Below are positions 40,802 to 49,700 of a stretch of 64,000 nt of DNA, one piece after another. The notes beneath the pieces are model-generated. The model did not search any database. It was not told the origin of the DNA and saw nothing but the letters and a program-made list of their open reading frames with translations. The DNA is from Cellulosimicrobium cellulans (lineage in GTDB: Bacteria; Actinomycetota; Actinomycetes; Actinomycetales; Cellulomonadaceae), in NCBI RefSeq assembly GCF_016907755.1, contig NZ_JAFBCN010000001.1, positions 558,001-622,000 on the forward strand, in the 5' to 3' direction. Position 1 is the first letter of the stretch. Each line of letters opens with the position of its first letter. A program made the position numbers and the translations under genes.

Positions 40802-41497
40802 TCAGCGCCGGTCCCCGAGCGCGAAGCCGAGCGCCGTGACGAGGAGCCAGATCGGCCCGACGAAGCCCGCCATGTACTGGAGCGGCGACACGCCCGTGAG
40901 CAGCGCGAGCCCGCCGAGCACGAACCCGACGACGCCGATCCAGCGCGGCGCGGCCGCGTGCCGCAGCGCGGCGACGCCGAGCGCGACGCCCGCGACACCC
41001 GCGCCGACCCACAGCCAGGGGATCGTCGCGACCCAGTCGCTGTAGAAGGCGCCCGACTCGGGGACGATGAGCGCGGTGTCACCGAGGCCGAAGAGGAACT
41101 GCGTGTCCAGGCCCGAGCCGAGCAGCCCGGCGACCGAGACGAGCACGAGGCCCCAGCCTGCGACCGTCGGCAGGAGCGACCCCGCGGGCGCCTGCGCGTC
41201 GAGCCGGCGCTTGAGACCGGCGGCGAACACGAGGACGAGGAGCGCGCACGCGATCGTCGCGGTGTGGAAGAGGATCTGGGTCCCGGTGCGGCCCGCGAGG
41301 TCGGCGACGATCGCGTCGGCGTCCCCGGCCGTCTCCTCCCAGTTCACGCCCAGCGCCATGGAGGACTGGATCGAGACGAGGCCCAGGACCCCGGCGACGA
41401 CGCCGGTCCAGGCCCACGCGCGGGGCGTCGTGCCGCGCGAGCGGCGGGTCGGGTCGCCGGCGAGCGGCGACGGGGCGGTGAGCGAGCTGTCCTGCAT
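40802..41497 (-). CDS. Multi-pass membrane protein (DUF998-like)
   Basis: A 231-residue protein with six hydrophobic segments. TM1 is AWTGVVAGVLGLVSIQSSM; the loops contain GVNWEETAGDADAIVADLAG and DTALIVPESGAFYSDW. The C-terminal TMs include PRWIGVVGFVLGGLALLTGV and FVGPIWLLVTALGFALGDRR. It resembles small actinobacterial DUF998-type membrane proteins, but the assignment is weak. ATG at 41495-41497. It is divergent from the alkyl-sulfatase-like gene and upstream of the two-component pair, separated from it by the cruciform. Confidence 0.6.
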   Translation of the reverse strand: MQDSSLTAPSPLAGDPTRRSRGTTPRAWAWTGVVAGVLGLVSIQSSMALGVNWEETAGDADAIVADLAGRTGTQILFHTATIACALLVLVFAAGLKRRLDAQAPAGSLLPTVAGWGLVLVSVAGLLGSGLDTQFLFGLGDTALIVPESGAFYSDWVATIPWLWVGAGVAGVALGVAALRHAAAPRWIGVVGFVLGGLALLTGVSPLQYMAGFVGPIWLLVTALGFALGDRR

Positions 41498-41676
41498 GGG
41501 ACGACCTTCCGTTCGGGCCGCCCATCCCGCGGCCGGGGCCCGCCACGTGCCGCGACGGTCCCCGCAGCGTCGGCCGGGCGGCGTCCCGAGCCCCAGGGGC
41601 GCGTGTCCCGACCTGCCGGGCAGATCCCGCAGGGCTGCGGGTGCGGTCTCCACGGGCCGGTGCGATGCTCCGAGAC

Positions 41677-43566
41677 ATGTCGACTCCGAAGCCCGCGTCG
41701 CCCACGATCGTCGCGCAGAACTCCGCCCTCCTCCGGACGCTCCCCTTCTCGGACACGCAGGACTTCGACGATGCGACGCGCGGCCTGGTCGCCCGGCGCG
41801 AGCCCGGCGCGATCACGGCGGACGACGGCCGTGTGGTCTGGGACAACGACACCTACGCGTTCGTCCAGGGAGACGCTCCGGACACGGTCAACCCGAGCCT
41901 GTGGCGGCAGTCCCAGCTCGTCGCCGAGCAGGGGCTGTTCGAGGTCACCGCCGGCATCTACCAGGCGCGCGGGTTCGACCTCTCCAACGTGACGTTCATC
42001 GAGGGCAGGACGGGCGTGATCGTCCTGGACCCGCTCATCTCGACGGAGACGGCGGCCGCCGCGCTCGCGCTCTACCGCGAGCACCGGGGCGACCGGCCGG
42101 TCATGGGGATCATCTACACGCACTCGCACGTCGACCACTTCGGCGGGGTCAAGGGCGTCACGACCCAGGAGGACGTCGACGCGGGCCGCGTTCCTGTCGT
42201 CGCGCCCGAGGGCTTCACGGAGCACGCGATCGCGGAGAACGTCTACGCGGGCACCGCGATGTCGCGCCGCGCGGGCTACATGTACGGCGCCGCGCTCGCC
42301 CGCGGCCCGCAGGGCCAGGTCGGTGCCGGGCTCGGACAGACGACGTCGACGGGGACGGTCACGCTCATCCCCCCGACCCTGTTCGTGACGACCACCGGCC
42401 AGGAGGAGACGGTCGACGGCGTCCGGATGGTCTTCCAGATGGCGCCGGACACCGAGGCGCCGTCGGAGATGCTCGTCTGGTTCCCCGACCACAAGGCGCT
42501 GTGCGCGGCCGAGGACGCGACGCACACGCTCCACAACCTGCTCACGCTGCGCGGCGCCGTCGTCCGCGACCCGCACGTGTGGTCGCACTACCTCACCGAG
42601 TCCATCGACCTGTTCGGCGGCGAGGTCGAGGTCGTGTTCGCGTCGCACCACTGGCCGACGTGGGGCAACGATCGGATCCGCGAGTACCTCTCGCTCCAGC
42701 GCGACCTCTACGGCTACCTGCACGACCAGACGCTGCGTCTGCTGAACCAGGGCCTCACCGGGCCCGAGATCGCCGAGCAGATCGTGCTGCCGCCCGCGCT
42801 CGAGAACGCGTGGCACGCGCGTGGCTACTACGGGTCGGTGAGCCACAACGTCAAGGCCATCTACCAGCGCTACATGGGCTGGTACGACGCCAACCCCGCG
42901 CACCTGTGGGAGCACCCGCCCGTGGAGAAGGCCAAGCGCTACGTCGCCCTCGGTGGCGGTGCGGACGCCGTCGTGGAGCGGGCCCGCGCGGCGTTCGACG
43001 ACGGGGACTACCGCTGGGTCGCGGAGCTGCTCAACCACGTCGTGTTCGCCGAGCCGGACCACGCCGCGGCGCGCGACCTCCTCGCCGACACGTTCGAGCA
43101 GCTCGGGTACGGGGCGGAGAACGGGACGTGGCGCAGCGTCTACCTCTCGGGTGCGACGGAGCTCCGCGACGGCGCGTTCGGCACCCCGACCGTCGCGTCG
43201 GCGCCTGACATCGTCGCCTCGCTCACCCCGACGATGCTCTTCGACGCCCTCGCGGTGCAGGTCGACGGGCCGCGCGCGTGGGAGGAGAGCCTGTCGATCG
43301 ACGTCGTGCTCACCGACGCCGACGAGCGCTACCGCCTGTGGCTGCGCAACGGCGCCCTCACCTACAGCGCCGCACCGCAGCGCGGTGACGCCGACACGAC
43401 GCTCACCACGACCCGCAAGGCGCTCCCGGCGCTCGCGACGGGCGCCGTCACGCCCGACGGGCTCGCCGCGGCCGGCATCGAGGTGGCCGGCGACGTCGGT
43501 GCGCTGGCCCGGCTCGTCGCCGTCCTCGACCCGGGCGACCCCGACTTCGCGATCGTCACCCCCTGA
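41677..43566 (+). CDS. Alkyl-sulfatase-type metallo-beta-lactamase-fold hydrolase
   Basis: A 629-residue SdsA1-like enzyme. The MBL domain (about residues 20-330) carries THSHVDHFGGVKG, the HxHxDH di-zinc motif, with further ligands around VAPEGFTEHAI and ASHHWPTWGN. An alpha-helical dimerisation domain follows (about 390-500; GGGADAVVERARAAFDDGDY and RWVAELLNHVVFAEPDHAAA), then an SCP2-like C-terminal domain ending in DPGDPDFAIVTP. It would cleave primary or secondary alkyl sulfates such as detergents, releasing sulfate and alcohol. No clear signal peptide. A fragment of a second alkyl sulfatase lies at 53116-53378. Confidence 0.88.
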   Translation: MSTPKPASPTIVAQNSALLRTLPFSDTQDFDDATRGLVARREPGAITADDGRVVWDNDTYAFVQGDAPDTVNPSLWRQSQLVAEQGLFEVTAGIYQARGFDLSNVTFIEGRTGVIVLDPLISTETAAAALALYREHRGDRPVMGIIYTHSHVDHFGGVKGVTTQEDVDAGRVPVVAPEGFTEHAIAENVYAGTAMSRRAGYMYGAALARGPQGQVGAGLGQTTSTGTVTLIPPTLFVTTTGQEETVDGVRMVFQMAPDTEAPSEMLVWFPDHKALCAAEDATHTLHNLLTLRGAVVRDPHVWSHYLTESIDLFGGEVEVVFASHHWPTWGNDRIREYLSLQRDLYGYLHDQTLRLLNQGLTGPEIAEQIVLPPALENAWHARGYYGSVSHNVKAIYQRYMGWYDANPAHLWEHPPVEKAKRYVALGGGADAVVERARAAFDDGDYRWVAELLNHVVFAEPDHAAARDLLADTFEQLGYGAENGTWRSVYLSGATELRDGAFGTPTVASAPDIVASLTPTMLFDALAVQVDGPRAWEESLSIDVVLTDADERYRLWLRNGALTYSAAPQRGDADTTLTTTRKALPALATGAVTPDGLAAAGIEVAGDVGALARLVAVLDPGDPDFAIVTP

Positions 43567-43720
43567 CGCGACGCGCCCTGACCCACCCCGCGGCGGGTGG
43601 TCCCCGCTGGTCCGGTTTTCGCCCGCGTTCGACAGGACGGGTCCTGAGCGGTGTGGCACCGTCGTGGCGACGGGGCGCACGGCGCGGTGCGCCGGAGCGG
43701 GTGAGAGCGGAGGACAGACG

Positions 43721-46700
43721 ATGGGGCGTGGCCGGACGGCGGACAGGACGACACGGGCTGGCAGGGCACGGCGCGAGCGTCGAGCGATCCGGCTGCGGCG
43801 GGTGTGGGCCGCGACGGGCACCCTGCTGCTCGCCCTGCCGCTCGTGCTCGTCCCGACCGTGCCGGCGTCGGCTGCGACGTGGGGCATCCAGAAGACCGAG
43901 CTGAGCACCGGCCCCTACGCGCCGGGCCAGCAGGTGCAGTGGGCTGTCTCCATCTCCTGCTCGGACCCCAACAACACACCGTGCACGCCGACGTCGATGA
44001 CCGACCCGCTGCCCGACAACCTCGACCTGGTGAGCGCGTCGATCCAGAGCGGCGGCGGTGCGACCAACCCGAACCTCGTGGCTGACCCGGACAGCGACAC
44101 CGTGACCTACACGGCGAACAGCGTGCCCAACGGTGGTCAGGTGCAGATCCTCGTCACCGCCCAGGTGTCCGAGGACATCCCGTACTCCGCCAACGGGGTG
44201 CCGATCACCAACACGGCGACCGTAGTCTCCGACAACGCCACGCAGAACCAGGCCAGCGACGACATCACTCCCGTGGTGCCGCTCGTCCTCGACTCCACGA
44301 CGACGAAGACGATCGAGCCGGAGGGTGCGCTCGCCGCGCCGGGCACGCCCGCGACGATGACGATCGGGTCGACGAACGAGTCGAACGACCCGGTCGACAC
44401 GCTCGTGATCCAGGACCCGGTGGACCCGACCGCGACTCCCAACCCCTTCACGTACCTCGAGTACGTGAGCACCGGCACCATCACGATGCCCCCGAACGCC
44501 GACACCGTCACCGAGGAGTACTGGGACGGCGACTCGTGGGAGCCGCTCGACGACTCGGTCGACCCGGCGACGGTCCAGGGCGTGCGGTACACGTTCAGCG
44601 GCGACATCCAGCCCGGCGCGACGGCGACGATCCCGGTGAACGTCCAGCAGAGCGACACGGTCGAGGACCTCACCGACCCGACGACCGTCACCAACGACAC
44701 CTCGTCGTTCGTGACGCACCCCGAGGGGCAGTCCGACCCGACGACCGCGAGCGACACCTACGTCATCACACCGCCCAACAACTCCGTCACGGCGTCGAAG
44801 AGCTTCAACCCGGCGACCGTGAGCGCCGGTGACCCGACGACCGTGACGCTCGGCGCGACCAACACGGGCACCCCCGTGACCTCGCTGACCGTCACCGAGC
44901 CGGCCCCGGGCACGCCGAGCCCGTTCGAGGGCGACGACCCGATCATGTTCACCGGGTGGGGCACGGACGGCGCCGGCGCCGGGGTGCAGTGGCCGGCGAA
45001 CGCGACCGCGGCGGCCGTGACGTTCACGTGCGCCGACGGCACGACGACCGACCCGATCCCGGCGACGGCGCCGAACACGCTGCCGGACCCGCCCGGCGGG
45101 TGCGAGGTCGTCGGGTTCAGCGTCGAGTTCACCGGGAACATCGTCACCGGCGGCGCGGCCGTCATCCCGTTCACCGCGGACACCGATCCGGACCAGGTGC
45201 CGGACGACGTCACGCACCCGAACCAGGTCTCCGCCGACGTCCCCAACGCGGACGCGACGGCCGACGCCGACCTGGTGACGCTGAACGACCGGCTCGCGAC
45301 GAGCACGGACAAGCTCATCTCCCCCTCGACGATCCCCGCGGTCCCGGGTCAGGGCGTCATCGTCCAGCTCCCGAGCCAGCTCCTGCCCTTCGGACCCGAC
45401 GGGTCCACCACGAACGCCGACCAGGTCGTCATCTCCGACCCGACGGACCCGAACAATCCCGACGCGTTCTGGGACCACTTCGAGGCGACGTCGGTGCGGA
45501 GCACGGACGTCCCCGCGGGCTCGACGCTGACGATCAACTACTGGGACGGCTCGGAGTGGGTCGAGGCGCCCGACTGCGGAAGCCCGATCACCGGCCCGAC
45601 GACGGCGAGCTGTGACCTGCCGCCGGACGCCCAAGGGGTCCAGTTCGTCTACGACTCGACGGGCGACGGGTTCCCGCCGGGAACCTCGTTCCAGCCGAAC
45701 TTCGTCGCGGAGTTCACCGGACCCGAGGGCTGGGACGACCCGGTCGAGAACTGCGGCGCGTCCAGCGCGTCGTCGGGCACGGTCGATCCCACCGAACCGG
45801 CCGAGGGCTGCGCCACCGTGGACCCCTTCCCGGTCGACGGCGACGGCCCGGGCGACTTCATCGACAAGACGTTCCTCGGGGAGCAGCCCGTGAGCGTGCT
45901 GGCACGCTCCGACGACCAGGTGACGGCGCAGATCACGTGGTCGACGGGCGGCTTCACGGGGGTGGACCCGATGGTCGTCTCGGACATCCAGAACCCCGAG
46001 ACGACCGACGTCGCCGACTCGTTCTACGACGCCTTCGACCTGGTGAGCGTGGCCGTCGACGACCCGCTGATCCAGTACGACCAGGTCGAGAGCGTCGAGC
46101 TCTTCATCGACGGTGCGTGGGTCCCCGCGTCGGGCGACCCGTGCCCGGAGGCGTGCGACGGGACGTTCCCGGGTTACACGTTGAGCGCCGCCGAGCAGGA
46201 GTCCGCGACGTCCGTGCGGCTCACGTACACCGAGTCGCCGTCTCGCAGCACGAATCCCGCCGACCCGCTCGCGCCCGCAGCCGGTGACGGCGTCGCGCGG
46301 TCGACCCAGGCGGACGGGCGCCACCTCGACCTGACGTTCAAGGTCCGCGACTACAAGCGGAGCGACAGCTCTCCCGCGCTCGGCTCCACGAACGGGACGC
46401 TGTACAACACGGGTGACCCGGGCCTCGTCAACGACATCGCCGAGGGGACGGCGACGTTCGACGGCGAGGAGTTCACCGACGCCGACGACGACGACGTCCT
46501 CATCATCGACCAGCCTCTCAACGTCACGGTGACCAAGGACTGGTCGGGCGGCCCGATCTCGGTGCCCCCGCCGGGCACGCCGGCCGAGTTCTACCCGTCG
46601 ACGACGGTGACCGTCACCGGCACCAACGCCTCGAACGCGAAGGTCGACCAGCTCCGCCTCGTCGACCCCGCGGACCAGGGCTCGGGCGCGGTGCAGACCG

Positions 46701-49700
46701 CTCCGGGGACGCACCCGTTCGACACGTTCACCCTGACCTCGATCGCGCTCACCCCGCCGGAGGGCGCGACGTCGACCACGGTGACGCTGACCAACGCCCA
46801 GGGCGAGACGGCGACGTTCGACGAGGCCGCGGCCGAGGCGCTCGCGCCCGCCGTCCTGGCGGAGGTCGTCGGCCTCGAGGTCGCCTACGACGGCCTGGTG
46901 GAGCCGGGCGCCTCGGGGTCGATGACCCTCACGCTCCAGCTCCGCGAGACGGACCGGTACACGGACGAGCCGGTCTACGGCGACGACGGCGTGATCGTCG
47001 TCGACGAGAATCCCGTGCCGAACGGGTCTGCGGCGACGATCAACGACCCCGGCGGCACGGACCAGGACGTCCGCCTCGCGAACGACGGCGCGGACATGAC
47101 CCTCCAGACCGCGGGCATCGAGCTCGCGGTGGGGAAGTCGTTCGATCCCGCGACGGTGGTCGAGCCGTTCCACGGCGCGAACCAGTCGGAGACGCCCGTC
47201 GTCCTGACCCTCACGGGGCAGCCGCTCGGCCCGTCCCGCGCGGTGGAGATGGTGCTCACCGACGACGAGCCGCAGTTCTGGAACCAGTACGACGTCGTCG
47301 GCTTCGACCCGAGCGCCGCGCTCGTGACCCCGATCGACCAGGTCCAGGTGGACGCGTTCACCGGCGGCACGTTCACCGGGGACGCCGACGGCGTCACGGT
47401 GACGGGCGGCGACTGGGTCACCGGCGAGCCGTCGGGGACGTTCGCGCTGCCGGACGGCGTCGATCCGGAGGACGTGCAGGGACTGCGCTTCACGTTCACC
47501 CGCGCTGACGGCGCCATCTGGGAGAACCCCGCGACCCCGACGCAGCCTGTCCCGATCCAGATCCTCCGTCGCGACGACCTCCGCACGGGAGGGCCCGTGC
47601 TGCCCGACCTCGCGGCGAACGCCCCGGCACCCGGTGAGGACGCGCCGGGCGTGGCGAGCAACGACGTGCAGGGCACCGTGACCGGGGCCGACCTCGTCGT
47701 CGACCCGGGCACCGGTGAGACGGTGCCGGTCTCGGACGACGACGACGCGGCCGCCTCGATGCTCTACCAGCACGCGACGAACGGGGTCCGGATCGTCAAG
47801 GACTTCGACGGGACCGTGACGGGCGGGACCGAGGCGCCGGACGCCGTCGTGCCCATGCACATCGCGGTCACGAACACGGGGGACCGGGCGATCGTCGACC
47901 CGGTCATCGTCGACGACCCGATGCCTGCCGACCCCGACGGGCCGCAGCTGCGCCTCGCGGACGGAGTCGCCGAGCCGTTCTCGTACACGCTCGCCGGTGC
48001 GGCGCCCGACCCCGCCAACGGCACCCCCATGCCCACCGACGCCGCGGACGTGACGGTCGACCAGGACGGCAACCTCGCCGGGCTGACGTTCACGTTCCCC
48101 GAGGGCACCGTGCTCGAGGTGGGCCAGACGTACACGATCACGGTCCAGGTCCAGTTCCGCGTCACGCTCGACGCCGGTACGACGGTGAACAACACGGCGG
48201 GCGTCACGGGTGACCGCCCGTGGGACGAGTGCGTCACCCGGCTGAACGAGGAGACCGGGGCGTGCGAGGCCGACTCGGACGTCACGACCATCCCCGGCGC
48301 GGCGATCTCGCAGTCGAAGTTCGTCAAGGCCACGGACGACGACGAGCTCGACGTGATCGTCGATCCGGCCTACGCGGACCCTGCCTACACCTGCACCCCG
48401 GGTGCGGACGGCTTCTACGCCTACCCCTGCACGCCGGTCATCGCGCCGGGCCACGACGAGACCTGGCGCATCCGCGTGGCCAACGTCGGGAACCTGCCGC
48501 TCGACAAGGTCGTCATCTACGACCGGCTGCCCGCGCCGGGCGACACCGGGTCGTACGCCACCGGCGAGCCGCGAGACTCCGCGTGGGCGCCGCTCCTCAC
48601 CAGCGACCCGCCGCCCCGGGTCATCAACGCCCCACCCGGTGCCACGGTCGAGTACTTCTACACGACCGTCGACGACTACTGCATGGACGACATCAACGAC
48701 CCGGTGAACGAGCCCGTGTGCTCGACGGACCCGGAGACCGGCTGGGCACCGCTCACGGGCAGCGAGACCCCGGAGACCCTCCTCACGGTCACGGCGATCA
48801 AGAACGTGATCACGTTCCCCGAGGACCAGCTCTTCCGGCCCGGCCAGTTCGTCGCCCTGGAGGCCTCGACCACCACGCCGCCCGTGGTCCCGGAGGCCGG
48901 CGACCGGTCCATCGCGTGGAACTCCGCAGGCGCGTCCGGTGTCGGGGTCGCCCAGAACGGGACCGAGTTCAACATGCTGCCGACCGAGGGCACCAAGGTC
49001 GGCGTCGCGGCCGCGTCGGGGCCGCTCGCGGTGAACAAGGTCGTGACGGGCGAGGGGGCCGACAACGCACCCGACTCGTTCGCCCTGAACGTGCAGTGCA
49101 CGTCGGCCGTCGGCACCTGGGTCGAGACGGTGCTGGACCCGATCCCCATCACGGTCGTCCCCGGGACGCCGACCGTCGTGCCGAACCTCCCCTACGGCGC
49201 CGAGTGCACCATCACGGAGGACGGGACGAACGGAGAGACCGAGCTGATCGTCGGCACGGTGACGATCGACAGCGAGGACCCGGAGAACCCGACGACCATC
49301 ACGGCGGTCAACCGGTACGACCTGTCGAGCATCGAGGTCTCCAAGGAGGTCGTCACCGACGCGGTGGACCAGGACGGCAACCCGGTGCCGTTCGGGCCGT
49401 TCGCGGTCGACGTCGAGTGCACCTTCCTCGGCGCGGACGTGTACGCCGAGGGTTACGACGCCGAGAACCCGATGACCGACCTCCCGATCGCGGACGGGGA
49501 GACGATCGAGCTCACGGGCCTGCCCGTCGGCTCGGTCTGCACCGTCACCGAGTCGGGCACGGGCAACGCGTCGTCGGTCACGATCACCGTCGACCAGGGC
49601 CTGCCGGGACACCCCGTGACGACCGACGGCCCGACGACGGACGTCACGCTCACCCCCGACGTGCTCGGCGCGAGCACGAACGACGTGACGCTGACCAACA

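Noticed and set aside
41626-41641. CCCGCA-GGGC-TGCGGG hairpin upstream of the alkyl sulfatase as an operator
   Set aside because: Short GC-only arms are common in this DNA and no regulator gene is adjacent.
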